NCBI RefSeq assembly: GCF_035917575.1
Contig: NZ_CP109090.1
Location: forward strand, 5,332,001-5,396,000
DNA from: Streptomyces sp. NBC_01788
GTDB lineage: Bacteria; Actinomycetota; Actinomycetes; Streptomycetales; Streptomycetaceae
Direction: 5' to 3'
Length of the DNA: 64,000 nucleotides
Shown here: positions 22,476 to 30,904 of the stretch, piece after piece
How the letters are laid out: the number at the start of each line of letters is the position of its first letter
Numbering within the stretch: the stretch's first letter is position 1
Program-made: the position numbers and the translations under genes
Notes under the pieces: model-generated
Seen by the model: the letters and a program-made list of their open reading frames with translations, nothing else
Databases searched by the model: none
Told to the model about the DNA's origin: nothing

Positions 22476-22660
22476 GACGGCGGGCGACGACGCCGCGGTG
22501 CCGGCGAGCAGGGCGGGCCCCGGCCGGGTGCGGCGCAGCAGCTCGCACCCCGCCATCACCAGCAGCGGGACGGCGACCGCCCAGCCAGGACGGAGGACGG
22601 GGCGTGGCGAGCGCGGGTGTGCAGCCCGATGCCGATGAGCACCAGCCCGCCGAGCAGCCC
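22476..22660 (-). pseudogene. Possible histidine-kinase membrane-domain remnant
   Basis: Upstream of the broken receiver, minus-strand frames give hydrophobic pieces typical of sensor-kinase membrane domains: WAVAVPLLVMAGCELL, then LLRRTRPGPALLAG, and in another frame GLLGGLVLIGIGLHTRARH. They are joined directly to the receiver without kinase H, N or G boxes. This suggests that a kinase/regulator pair collapsed by deletion. The call rests on hydrophobic pattern only. Confidence 0.3.
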
Positions 22661-22935
22661 GCCGCCCCGTCACGGACTGGCCCGGGCGCGCCACGAGGGC
22701 GGCCTCTGGCTGCGCACCCTCGTCGCGTCCTGCGTCTGCCTCGCCGTGCTCCGGGCGGCGATCCTGTACGTCGGCGACCCGTCCGCCACCGAGCTGCTCA
22801 GGTCCTGGCTGGGGACGACGCTGCGGGATCGCCGGGATCCACGGGCTGATCGCGCTGTCGTACCTGCTCTTCCCCAAGAAGGCTCCGGCCGGGCCGGACC
22901 GGCCGGACGAGGAGCGCACACCGGCCCGACGGTGA
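22635..22935 (+). pseudogene. Frameshifted small membrane protein gene
   Basis: From ATG 22635 the frame reads MSTSPPSSPPPRHG, then a membrane segment WLRTLVASCVCLAVLRAAIL and LLRSWLGTTL. At about 22824 the natural continuation moves to the next frame as GIAGIHGLIALSYLLFPKKA and ends at TGA 22933-22935. Deleting the single C at 22824 joins the two frames smoothly. The intact product would be about 100 residues with two membrane helices. Family not recognised. Either a recent frameshift or a sequencing error; the adjacent decay favours the former. Confidence 0.55.
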
Positions 22936-22968
22936 GCGGGCGAGGGGTGCGCCGGCGGGAGGGAGCGC

Positions 22969-23541
22969 TCAGCGTTCGCCGCCCGGCACCCACAGCACAT
23001 CACCGGAGGCCTTGTTGGCCGTGCGCGCCAGGATGAACAGGAGGTCCGACAGCCGGTTGAGGTAGGTAGCGGTGAGCGGGTTCATCGTCTCGCCGTGCTC
23101 CTCCAGGGCGGCCCAGGTCGAGCGCTCGGCGCGGCGGACCACCGTGCACGCCTGGTGGAGCAGGGCTGCGCCGGGAGTCCCGCCGGGGAGGATGAAGGAG
23201 CGGAGCTTGCCGAGTTCGGCGTTGAAGCGGTCGCAGTCCTCCTCCAGCCGGTCGACGTAGAACTGCTCGACCCGCAGCGGCGGGAACTCCGGGTTCTCCG
23301 CCACCGGCGTGCACAGGTCCGCGCCCACGTCGAACAGGTCGTTCTGCACCCGGGTGAGGACCTCGGTGATGTCCTCGGTGAGCTCGCCCAGCGCGATCGC
23401 GGTGCCGATCGCCGCGTTCGCCTCGTTGGCGTCGGCGTACGCGGAGATCCGCAGGTCGGTCTTGGCGACCCTGCTCATGTCGCCGAGGGCGGTGGTGCCC
23501 TTGTCCCCGGTCCGGGTGTAGATGCGCGTCAGGTTGACCAT
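22969..23541 (-). CDS. Cob(I)alamin adenosyltransferase, PduO type
   Basis: Converts cob(I)alamin and ATP to adenosylcobalamin, the cofactor of acyl-CoA mutases. The 190-residue protein has the ATP-site motif YTRTGDKGTTALGD near the N-terminus, RRAERSTWA, and NRLSDLLFILAR near the C-terminus, all diagnostic of the PduO/MMAB family. No ribosome-binding site precedes the ATG; instead TAGATT on the minus strand (23548-23553) ends six bases before it, so the message may be leaderless. It could supply the IcmA mutase at 51765 and other B12 enzymes. Confidence 0.93.
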   Translation of the reverse strand: MVNLTRIYTRTGDKGTTALGDMSRVAKTDLRISAYADANEANAAIGTAIALGELTEDITEVLTRVQNDLFDVGADLCTPVAENPEFPPLRVEQFYVDRLEEDCDRFNAELGKLRSFILPGGTPGAALLHQACTVVRRAERSTWAALEEHGETMNPLTATYLNRLSDLLFILARTANKASGDVLWVPGGER

Positions 23542-23658
23542 GAGGCCAATCTAGACGCTTCCGCGACGGACGCGGAGCGCCGTTTTCGCGGTGGCGCCAA
23601 CCCGGCCCGAGGCGCCAGGAATTCGCGGCCGCGCCCGCCTGCACCGGACGTGACGGGT

Positions 23659-23712
23659 GTCTCACGCCCTGAGACAGTGACACGCATTACTTACGGGTCT
23701 CAAGGACCCGTG
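23659..23712 (+). promoter_or_regulatory. Two inverted repeats in the divergent promoter region
   Basis: TGTCTCA-CGCCC-TGAGACA (23659-23677) and ACGGGTC-TCAAG-GACCCGT (23694-23712) are perfect 7-bp pairs between the adenosyltransferase and 3-hydroxybutyryl-CoA dehydrogenase starts. The first looks like a regulator-binding palindrome. Which gene it controls cannot be told from sequence. Confidence 0.45.
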
Positions 23713-23768
23713 TGAGCGCTAATGTCCGCACAGGAGCCAGGCGTAAGCAGCGGGTGAGCGCCAAGCGC

Positions 23769-23801
23769 TCGCGCGGTGGTCGCGCGGTGGTCGCGCGGTC
23801 C
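23769..23801. repeat. Three tandem 11-bp units
   Basis: TCGCGCGGTGG is repeated at 23769-23779 and 23780-23790, with a degenerate third copy at 23791-23801. It lies in the leader of the dehydrogenase gene, 43 bp before its start. Copy number may vary by slippage. Confidence 0.65.
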
Positions 23802-23843
23802 TCGCTCAGTCGTCGCGCAGTCGTTTTCGAAGGGGAGTCGTCA

Positions 23844-24692
23844 GTGGCACGGAAGCTCGCCGTCATCGGGGCCGGTCTCATGGGGTCCGGCATCGCCCAG
23901 GTCTCCGCGCAGGCGGGCTGGGACGTCGTCCTGCGGGACGTCACTGACGAGGCACTGAGGCGTGGCACGGACGGCATCAAGGCCTCGTACGACAAGTTCG
24001 TCGCCAAGGGCAGGATGGAGGCGCACGACGCCGACGCCGCCCTCGCCCGCATCACCACGACCACCGACCTGGACGCGGCCGCCGACGCGGACGTGGTGGT
24101 CGAGGCCGTCTTCGAGAAGATCGAGGTCAAGCACGAGATCTTCCGCACCCTCGACAAGCTCGTCCGCGAGGACACCGTTCTCGCCTCGAACACCTCCGCC
24201 ATCCCGATCACCAAGATCGCGGCCGTGACGGAGCGCCCGGAGCGGGTCGTCGGGGTGCACTTCTTCTCGCCGGTGCCGATGATGCAGCTCGTCGAGCTGG
24301 TCCGCGGCTACAAGACCAGCGACGAAACCCTCGCCCGGGCACGGGAGTTCGCCGAGTCCGTGGGCAAGACCTGCATCGTGGTCAACCGGGACGTGGCCGG
24401 CTTCGTGACCACCCGGCTCATCTCGGCGCTCGTCGTCGAGGCGACCAAGCTGTACGAGTCGGGCGTCGCCACCGCCGAGGACATCGACCTCGCCTGCAAG
24501 CTCGGCTTCGGCCATGCCATGGGCCCGCTCGCGACCGCGGACCTGACCGGCGTCGACATCCTGCTGCACGCCGCCGACAACATCTACACCGAGACCCAGG
24601 ACGAGAAGTTCGCACCGCCGGAGCTGATGCGCCGGATGGTTGACGCCGGTGACATCGGGCGCAAGAGCGGGCAGGGCTTCTACAAGCACTGA
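23844..24692 (+). CDS. 3-hydroxybutyryl-CoA dehydrogenase
   Basis: NAD(P)-dependent oxidation or reduction between 3-hydroxybutyryl-CoA and acetoacetyl-CoA. The 282-residue protein begins at GTG 23844 behind AGGGGAG, immediately giving the Rossmann loop VIGAGLMGSGIAQ. Further family signatures are SNTSAIPIT, the catalytic histidine in GVHFFSPVPMMQLVE, NRDVAGFVTTRL and the C-terminal GRKSGQGFYKH. Length matches the single-domain HBDH family. Paired with the thiolase at 41052, it could form a C4 acyl-CoA route. Confidence 0.93.
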   Translation: MARKLAVIGAGLMGSGIAQVSAQAGWDVVLRDVTDEALRRGTDGIKASYDKFVAKGRMEAHDADAALARITTTTDLDAAADADVVVEAVFEKIEVKHEIFRTLDKLVREDTVLASNTSAIPITKIAAVTERPERVVGVHFFSPVPMMQLVELVRGYKTSDETLARAREFAESVGKTCIVVNRDVAGFVTTRLISALVVEATKLYESGVATAEDIDLACKLGFGHAMGPLATADLTGVDILLHAADNIYTETQDEKFAPPELMRRMVDAGDIGRKSGQGFYKH

Positions 24693-24714
24693 GACCGGAC
24701 AGGGGCCACTGGGA

Positions 24715-24730
24715 TCACCCGCGAGGGTGA
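24715..24730 (+). terminator. Small hairpin after the dehydrogenase gene
   Basis: TCACCC-GCGA-GGGTGA, 23 bp after the stop codon. The 6-bp stem is short, so terminator function is tentative. Confidence 0.4.
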
Positions 24731-24838
24731 ATTCGGTATCGGTTCGCTTACAAGCAGCAACCAGATCGCCGCAGAAGCAGTCAGAGGTTGCACAGCCACC
24801 GCCACGGAGATACGCCACAGCATTCACGGGGAGCGCAT

Positions 24839-25162
24839 ATGTTCATCAGGGGCGACCACGCCGAGCTGGTCGTCGGGGGCCGCCTCGACGTCCGCAGCGC
24901 GGCGGACGCCCGTACGGTCCTGCACTCGGCCGTCGACGACGGGGCCGGCGACCTGGTGCTCAACCTGTCCGAGCTCGACTCCTGGGACGCCACCGGACTC
25001 GGCGTGATCATGGGTGTCCACCGGCGGGCCGGGCGCTGCGGCCGGCGGCTGGTGCTGCGGGACGTGCCGCCGCAGATGCAGCGCCTGCTGGTGGCCACCC
25101 GCCTGCACCGCATCCTCGCCATCGAGGGCGGCATCGGCGTCGAGTCCCTCCCCCGCGTCTAG
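24839..25162 (+). CDS. STAS-domain anti-sigma-factor-antagonist-like protein without the phospho-serine
   Basis: A 107-residue single STAS domain of the SpoIIAA/RsbV/BldG type, which normally binds an anti-sigma kinase and is switched by phosphorylation of the serine in D-S-[ST]-G. Here the segment is WDATGLGVIMG: D50-A51-T52-G53, with alanine at the usual phosphorylation position. The rest (ELVVGGRLDVRSA, DLVLNLSELDSW, LRDVPPQMQRLL) is normal. ATG 24839 follows ACGGGGAG. Either T52 substitutes or the protein is not phospho-regulated. The following gene encodes a large P-loop protein. Confidence 0.85.
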   Translation: MFIRGDHAELVVGGRLDVRSAADARTVLHSAVDDGAGDLVLNLSELDSWDATGLGVIMGVHRRAGRCGRRLVLRDVPPQMQRLLVATRLHRILAIEGGIGVESLPRV

Positions 25163-25175
25163 ACCAGCACCTTCC

Positions 25176-25205
25176 CGCCCGGCCCGAACAGGTGTGAACC
25201 GGGCG
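25176..25205 (+). terminator. Possible terminator after the STAS gene
   Basis: CGCCCGG (25176-25182) and CCGGGCG (25199-25205) form a perfect 7-bp stem with a 16-base loop, 13 bp after the stop. Confidence 0.4.
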
Positions 25206-25450
25206 ACGGGGGAGACCCGGGCGCACATCGGCGAACCGTACGTGGTGCGCAATCCTCATGAGACCGTGACGTCTCGGACCGCCCGGTACCCCGGGCTGTC
25301 GTGGATACTGGCCGAAGGTTTAGGGTTCGGTCGCCCGCAGCTCAGCAACCCTCGAGCGGGCCCGGACCAGAAGCGACAGCGCGGTGTGCGGCAAGGCCGG
25401 GAGGGGCCGGCTGTGGTCGGCACACGACGCTTTTGGGGGGCTTGGAACCT

Positions 25451-28105
25451 ATGGACCCGAACACCCGGGAACCCGAGGACATGGGCCATGGCGGCGACGG
25501 CCACGTGCCGGGCCGGCGCCCGCCCAGGGATTCCCTCGCATCCGACTTCGTCCAGCACGCGCCCGCACCGGTCCGCACGGCGCAACTCGTCTCGGGCGAC
25601 TTCCTGCTCACCGTCAACCCCGTGGACGGCAGCGAGATCGAGGTCTGCCCGCCCGGCGAGCACCCCGACCGGCCGCGCAAGTACACACCGGCCGAGCGGG
25701 CCGAGCACGACCGCGGGGCGGTACCGCCCGCCCTGCCCGGCCCCGCCCCGTCCGCACTGCCGCTCCTGGAGCGCCAGGACGAGCGCGAGCAACTGGTACG
25801 GCTGCTCGCCCGCGGCCGCTCCGTACGCCTGACCGGGCCGGGCGGCTCCGGCCGCACCGGCCTGCTCGACCTCGTCGCCGAGGACTGCGCGGACCTCGCC
25901 CCCGACGGCGTCGTCCGGCTCAGCGGCTACCGCCGCACCGCGGGCGACCTGCTGCACGACCTCTTCCACGCCGTGCACAGCGCCCCGCGCTACCGGCCCG
26001 ACCCGGACGAACTGCTCGCGTACGTCGGTGAGATCGGCGCGGTCGTCATGGTGGACGACATCGAGCTCGGCGGCGGCGCGCTCGACGAACTGATCGACGC
26101 CACCCCCGAATGCGCCTTCCTGCTCAGCGCGACCCCGGACGTGCCGGCGCCGTCCGCGGAGTCGGAGATCGAGGAGGTCGCCCTCAGCAGCCTGGACCGG
26201 GCCGGCGGAGTCGAACTCATCGAGCGCGCCGTCGGCCGTGTGCTCACCGAGGAGGAGGCCAACTGGGCCGGGGATCTCTGGTTCGAGTCCGAGGGCCTGC
26301 CGCTGCGCTTCGTGCAGGCCGGTGCCCTGCTGAGTCAGCACGACCAGCTGCGGGCCGGTACCAGCGCCGTCGAGGAGTTCGGCGTCTTCGCGGACGCGCC
26401 GCCTGCGGACGCCGTCCTGGACGACGGCGACGGCGAGGACCTGCCCCTGCCCTCGCTCGGCGAGGCCGCCGCGCCCGCCCCGCTGCTCGCCTCCCGGCTG
26501 AGCGCCTCCGCGCGGGCCACGCTGCGGTTCGCCGTCGCGCTCGGCGGCGAGGTGCCCCACCAGTCGCACCTGCCCGCGCTGGTCGGCGACACCCACGCCG
26601 ACGCCGCGCTCGGCGAGCTGGCGAGCTGCGGCCTGGTCACCCCGGCCGGCCCCCGCCACCGGCTCGCCGCCGGTGTGCTGACCCAGTTGGAGGCCGCCGG
26701 GTACGGCGAGGACGCCGAGGAGCAGGCCGTCACCGCGGCCCGCCACTACATCTGGTGGGCCGGCCATCCCTCGGTCGCGCCGGAGCGGGTGTGCGCCGAG
26801 GCGGACGCCCTGCTCGCCGCGCTGGCCGTCCTGGTGCCGGTCACCGCGCCGTCCGCCGGGGGCGGGGAGAGCACGGCCCTGCGGCTCGCCCGCGCCGCCG
26901 CCCCCGCGTTCGCGGCGGGCCTCGACTGGAACGCCTGGGCACGGGCGCTGCGTTACGGCACCGAGGCCTCCCGGCTCGCCGGAGAGGTCGCCGAACAGGC
27001 CTACTTCCACCACGAGCTGGGCATCATCGCGCTCTGCGGCGGTCAGCTCGACCGGGCCCGTGCCGAGCTGGAGGCCTCCATCGGGCTGCGCGGCGCGCTC
27101 GCCGACAAGCGCGGCACGGTCGCCGGTCGCCGGGCCCTCGCCCTGGTCGCCGACCGCTCCGGCACGGCGGTGGGCCTCGGCGCGACGGCGGGCGAGGAGG
27201 TGCCCGACGCCCGCACCGAGGAGTCGGCGTCCCCGGCGGGCGGGGTGCCCGCGCCCTTCCCGGCGCTCCAGCCGCCCGGCCCGGACACCTCCACGCTGGT
27301 CACCTACAAGGCGTCGGTCCCCGGTTCGCCGTCCGGCCCGTACGCCCCGGCCAAGCACCGCGTCGGCCTCAAGGGCCTGGCCCGGCGCAACCTCGTGGCC
27401 GCCGGCGCGGGCGCGCTGCTCGCGGCCGTCCTCGGCACCGTGGTGACGCTCGGCGCCACCTCACAGAACGGCCCCGACACCCCCTCCGACAACGTCAACC
27501 CGTCCGCCGGCCAGGACCTGGACGACGGCAGCCTCGGCGCCGACACCCCGAAGCAGGACCGCAGCGGAGGAGACGACACCGGCACGGCGACCAGCCGTCC
27601 GACGGATCCGGGCCACGGCACCGCCTCCGGCACGTCCGAGGACCCGGCGCCGGGCGGCGCCGAGCCCTCGGAGAGCCTCGCGCCGTCCGGCGACGGCACC
27701 TCCTCGGGCTCCTCGTCCAAGACCCCCAAGCCGTCGGACTCCACCGGGTCCCCGGGCGGCGGCACCGGCGGGAAGACGGGTGGGTCGAACGGCGGGAAGA
27801 CCGGGGGCACGGGCGGCGGCACGCCGGGCGGAAACGGCGGAGGCCCTTCCAGCGGCGGCGGAGGCGGTCCCACGAGTGGCGGCGGCTCCTCCACCGGAGG
27901 AAGCGGCGATCCCACGGGCGGAAGCTCGGGAGAGCCCAGCGGCGACTCCTCGGGAGGGGCCACCACCAGCCCCCCCGAAGGCACGTCCGGAGAGCCGTCG
28001 GGCGGCACCTCGGCGCCGGCGTCCGGCCTCTCGGCCGCCCCGCCGGCCGACACCTCCGAGAGCGGCACGCCTCCGACGGCGTCCGACACCGCGACGGTCG
28101 CCTGA
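25451..28105 (+). CDS. Large membrane-anchored P-loop NTPase-like protein with a disordered extracellular tail
   Basis: An 884-residue protein, function unknown. After a disordered N-terminus, residues 127-136 read LTGPGGSGRT, a Walker A loop with arginine (R135) where lysine is normal. A Walker B-like strand VVMVDDIE lies near 200. Helical repeats follow (about 330-620), resembling STAND/LuxR-type ATPases such as AfsR relatives. One membrane helix (about 648-670) precedes a Ser/Gly/Thr/Pro-rich tail of about 210 residues, presumably outside. ATG 25451 is chosen after a G-rich ribosome-binding site; a longer frame from 25301 is unlikely. Actual ATP hydrolysis is doubtful given the arginine. 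Confidence 0.75.
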   Translation: MDPNTREPEDMGHGGDGHVPGRRPPRDSLASDFVQHAPAPVRTAQLVSGDFLLTVNPVDGSEIEVCPPGEHPDRPRKYTPAERAEHDRGAVPPALPGPAPSALPLLERQDEREQLVRLLARGRSVRLTGPGGSGRTGLLDLVAEDCADLAPDGVVRLSGYRRTAGDLLHDLFHAVHSAPRYRPDPDELLAYVGEIGAVVMVDDIELGGGALDELIDATPECAFLLSATPDVPAPSAESEIEEVALSSLDRAGGVELIERAVGRVLTEEEANWAGDLWFESEGLPLRFVQAGALLSQHDQLRAGTSAVEEFGVFADAPPADAVLDDGDGEDLPLPSLGEAAAPAPLLASRLSASARATLRFAVALGGEVPHQSHLPALVGDTHADAALGELASCGLVTPAGPRHRLAAGVLTQLEAAGYGEDAEEQAVTAARHYIWWAGHPSVAPERVCAEADALLAALAVLVPVTAPSAGGGESTALRLARAAAPAFAAGLDWNAWARALRYGTEASRLAGEVAEQAYFHHELGIIALCGGQLDRARAELEASIGLRGALADKRGTVAGRRALALVADRSGTAVGLGATAGEEVPDARTEESASPAGGVPAPFPALQPPGPDTSTLVTYKASVPGSPSGPYAPAKHRVGLKGLARRNLVAAGAGALLAAVLGTVVTLGATSQNGPDTPSDNVNPSAGQDLDDGSLGADTPKQDRSGGDDTGTATSRPTDPGHGTASGTSEDPAPGGAEPSESLAPSGDGTSSGSSSKTPKPSDSTGSPGGGTGGKTGGSNGGKTGGTGGGTPGGNGGGPSSGGGGGPTSGGGSSTGGSGDPTGGSSGEPSGDSSGGATTSPPEGTSGEPSGGTSAPASGLSAAPPADTSESGTPPTASDTATVA

Positions 28106-28115
28106 CGTACGCAGA

Positions 28116-28156
28116 ACCGGGGGCCGGGTCCGTGTCATACGGACCCGGCCCCCGGT
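28116..28156. terminator. Strong convergent terminator
   Basis: Perfect 18-bp arms (28116-28133 and 28139-28156) with loop GTCAT, between the NTPase-like gene and the leftward nucS gene. Symmetric, so it can end transcripts from both sides. Confidence 0.9.
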
Positions 28157-28204
28157 GTCGTACGAGAGCGCCGCGACCGTCCTTGGACCGGCCGCGGCCG
28201 GTTG

Positions 28205-28876
28205 TCAGAACAGCCGCAGCTTGTCGTCCTCGATGCCGCGCAGGGCGTCGTAGTCCAGTACCTGGCAGCCGATGCCGCGGTCGGTGGCGAGGACGCGGGC
28301 CTGCGGCTTGATCTCCTGGGCCGCGAAGACGCCGCGGACAGGGGCCAGGTGGGGATCGCGGTTCAGCAGTTCGAGGTAGCGGGTGAGCTGCTCCACGCCG
28401 TCGATCTCGCCGCGCCGCTTGATCTCGACCGCGACCGTCCGTCCCTCGGCGTCCCGGCACAGGATGTCGACCGGGCCGATGGCCGTCATGTACTCGCGGC
28501 GGATCAGCGTGTAGCCGTCGCCGAGCGTCTCGATGCGGTCGGCGAGCAGCTCCTGGAGGTGCGCTTCCACGCCGTCCTTGATCAGCCCCGGATCCACGCC
28601 GAGTTCGTGCGAGGAGTCGTGCAGGACCTCCTCCATCGTGATGATGAGCTTCTCGCCCGCCTTGTTGACGACGGTCCAGACGCCTTCCTCGTCACCGGTG
28701 CCCTCCTTGAGCGTGCAGGGCGGGGACATCCAGTTCAGGGGCTTGTAGGCGCGGTCGTCCGCGTGGATCGAGACGCTGCCGTCCGCCTTGACCAGGATCA
28801 GACGGGGCGCTGACGGCAGATGGGCGGTGAGCCGGCCGGCGTAGTCCACGGAGCACCGGGCAATGACGAGACGCAT
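28205..28876 (-). CDS. nucS: Mismatch-specific endonuclease NucS/EndoMS
   Basis: NucS cuts both strands at mismatches and replaces MutS/MutL repair in actinobacteria. The 223-residue protein has an N-terminal DNA-binding beta domain and a C-terminal RecB-like nuclease domain. Catalytic residues are visible: D137 in GPVDILCRD, then E151 and K153 in VAVEIKRRG, with E128 in RREYM. The C-terminal DDKLRLF resembles the clamp-interacting tail of the family. Start ATG 28876 gives [12 protein letters not shown]; the ATG three codons upstream is an alternative. Monocistronic, with a shared terminator. Confidence 0.95.
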   Translation of the reverse strand: MRLVIARCSVDYAGRLTAHLPSAPRLILVKADGSVSIHADDRAYKPLNWMSPPCTLKEGTGDEEGVWTVVNKAGEKLIITMEEVLHDSSHELGVDPGLIKDGVEAHLQELLADRIETLGDGYTLIRREYMTAIGPVDILCRDAEGRTVAVEIKRRGEIDGVEQLTRYLELLNRDPHLAPVRGVFAAQEIKPQARVLATDRGIGCQVLDYDALRGIEDDKLRLF

Positions 28877-29176
28877 GGTCGGCAACGCTACTGGACGGAC
28901 GGCCCTGCGCGCGATTCGCCCGGGGACCTCCAGCGGGGCGGGGGCCGGGACTCCCCGTGGGTCGCCCCATTTTTCCCTGGATCACCCGTGTTCACTTGTG
29001 GCCGATTGTGTGCCCAACTAGCCCGGTCTGTATATGCATTCGCCTGGTGGGCGTCCGTTCTTGTGCCTACCGTAGTGAACGGGAGGTCGCGATCCGTGTA
29101 CTCACCGTATTGGGAGTCGCGTGCCCCCTTATCTGTCCGGCAACCCCTGTTGTTCGGGGGTGCGAGAGGAGTACCC
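28877..29176 (+). other. 300-bp divergent intergenic region
   Basis: Separates nucS (leftward) from the SCO5389-type gene (rightward). It is less GC-rich than its surroundings around 28960-29130. A TATATG hexamer near 29030 could serve as a -10 box, but its partner spacing is poor. No gene or clear operator is seen. Confidence 0.3.
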
Positions 29177-29569
29177 ATGTCGCTCGACGTCTCACCGGCC
29201 CTACTCGAACAGGCCGAGCGAGGCGAGGTCGACGAAGCTGACTTCGTCGACTGCGTCCGGACCTCCCTGCCCTACGCGTGGGAGATGATCAGCTCCCTGG
29301 TGGCCCAGCTGAAGGTGGACGGCGGCCAGTTCGCCGACAACCAGACGCCCCCGCCGGACGAGTACGCACGCGGTCAACTGCTGCGTGTGCTGGCGAGTGA
29401 CGCCATGCGCGGCGCGCTTCAGCGGCACTTCGGCGTGCGGCTCGCCTTCCAGAACTGCCACCGGGTGGCGGTGTTCCCGCTGGACGCCTCGGCCGACGAG
29501 ACGCTGGCCCGTTTCACCTCGGTGCGCAGCCAGCTCCTCAACCAGTCCCCGGAGCTGCGGGACTGCTGA
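29177..29569 (+). CDS. SCO5389 family protein
   Basis: A 130-residue soluble protein of a Streptomyces-wide family of unknown function. No signal peptide or membrane segment. The N-terminal half is acidic and helical (LLEQAERGEVDEADFVDCV); the C-terminal half contains LRVLASDAMRGALQRHFGVRLAFQNCHRVAVFPLD. It starts at ATG 29177 after AGAGGA. A transcription-related role cannot be inferred from sequence. A hairpin terminator at 29584 separates it from the convergent oxidoreductase gene. Confidence 0.8.
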   Translation: MSLDVSPALLEQAERGEVDEADFVDCVRTSLPYAWEMISSLVAQLKVDGGQFADNQTPPPDEYARGQLLRVLASDAMRGALQRHFGVRLAFQNCHRVAVFPLDASADETLARFTSVRSQLLNQSPELRDC

Positions 29570-29583
29570 TGCCGTGAGTCGAT

Positions 29584-29632
29584 GCTTGCCGCTCCGTCCA
29601 CGGGAGGTACTCGGACTTCAGGGGCGGCAAGC
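29584..29632. terminator. Convergent terminator
   Basis: 12-bp arms GCTTGCCGCTCC (29584-29595) and GGGGCGGCAAGC (29621-29632), one G:T pair, with an inner GTCC/GGAC pair. Between convergent genes ending at 29569 and 29653. Confidence 0.7.
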
Positions 29633-29652
29633 CTCCCACGTCGTGCTCCCGG

Positions 29653-30681
29653 TCACCGCAGCTCGGGCAGTACCTCGGCGCCGAGGCGTCGCAGGTTCTC
29701 CTCCGTCGCCGCCAGATCACCCGAGCCCTCGGTGAACAGGGCGAAGCGGGAGACGCCGGTCCGCTCGGCGGTGGCCGCGAGCCGGTCGGCGCACAGCCGC
29801 GGGGTGCCGACCGGGTGCAGCCCGCAGAGCAGTTCGGTGTACTCCAGCGGATCGCGCATCCCGCGGGCCCGTCCGTCCACGGTGACATGGGCGTCCAGAC
29901 CCTGTTTCAGCCAGCCCGGCATCGCCTTCAGCAGGGTCTCCACGGCGTCCGTGCGCCGGTCCGCGATCTGGCAGACACCCGCCGAAACATGGCCGGCGCC
30001 CCGGACCTCCTCGCCCGTCCGGCCGGCGGCCCGCGCGCACCGCTGCCAGTGGGCGACCATCTCGGCCTTCTCCTCGTCCCCGATGTGCATCCCCAGCAGC
30101 ATCGGCAGCCCGCGCTCGGCGGCCAGCCGCACGCTCGCCGCGGAGGTGCAGGCGACGACGACCTCGGGACCCGGGACCTGGGTCAGCGCCTCCGACGGGC
30201 GCGGTACGACGGGGACCTCGCGGAAGGCGAACCGCTCGCCCGAGGCCGACACCGACGGCTCGCGAAGCCAGCGCGTCAGCAGGTCGAGCGACTCGGGGAA
30301 CCCCTTCTCGTACGCCTCCAGTCCCATGCCGAACACTTCCAGGTCCACCCACGGACCGCCGCGCCCGACGCCGAGCGAGAACCGCCCGCCGCTCGTCATG
30401 TGCAGCAGCGCCGCCTGCTCGCCGAGCGCCACCGGGTGGACCGTGGGCAGCACGCTGACCGCCGTACCCACCCGCAGCCGGCGGGTGCGGCCGAGCAGCA
30501 GTGCGGCCAGAGTGATCGCGGACGGGCACGTCCCGTACGGGACGAAGTGGTGCTCGCCCAGCCAGACCGCGTCGAGACCGGCCTCCTCGGCGACCTCCGC
30601 GGAGCGGACCGCCCGGTGCAGCGCCTCGCCTTGGCCCTGCCCGGGGAACTGGGCCGCCAGCACGAAACTTCCAACGCGCAT
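29653..30681 (-). CDS. LLM-class flavin-dependent oxidoreductase
   Basis: Luciferase-like monooxygenase fold using FMN or F420. The 342-residue TIM-barrel protein starts at ATG 30681 after AGGAAAG, giving MRVGSFVLAAQFPGQG. Family features include AGLDAVWLGEHHFVPYGTCP with the EHH motif, LRVGTAVSVLPTVHPVALGE, and the GRFSLGVGRGGP phosphate loop. Substrate is unknown. It is divergent from the zinc-finger gene at 30905, with a 223-bp promoter gap in which I see no clear operator. Confidence 0.88.
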   Translation of the reverse strand: MRVGSFVLAAQFPGQGQGEALHRAVRSAEVAEEAGLDAVWLGEHHFVPYGTCPSAITLAALLLGRTRRLRVGTAVSVLPTVHPVALGEQAALLHMTSGGRFSLGVGRGGPWVDLEVFGMGLEAYEKGFPESLDLLTRWLREPSVSASGERFAFREVPVVPRPSEALTQVPGPEVVVACTSAASVRLAAERGLPMLLGMHIGDEEKAEMVAHWQRCARAAGRTGEEVRGAGHVSAGVCQIADRRTDAVETLLKAMPGWLKQGLDAHVTVDGRARGMRDPLEYTELLCGLHPVGTPRLCADRLAATAERTGVSRFALFTEGSGDLAATEENLRRLGAEVLPELR

Positions 30682-30904
30682 TGCTCTTTCCTGCTTCCTC
30701 GGCTCCGACACGGAGCTCCCCCACCCGGCATAACCGGGGGACACGTGCCGAGGACACGGCCTGGCGAAGAGATTTGCGGATTGTCTGCGGAATGGGTCGG
30801 CCGGGAAGGGGACTTGTGGTGGTTGGTTCTCCCCACATGCCCGCGGTGGCGCCGCGTACGCTGGAGAAGGTCCCTGTCTTCCGCACAGTTTCGTGAGGTG
30901 TCCC

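Noticed and set aside
25301..25450. Fifty extra residues at the start of the NTPase-like protein
   Set aside because: The segment is Arg/Ala/Gly shadow sequence without a ribosome-binding site; ATG 25451 follows a G-rich site.
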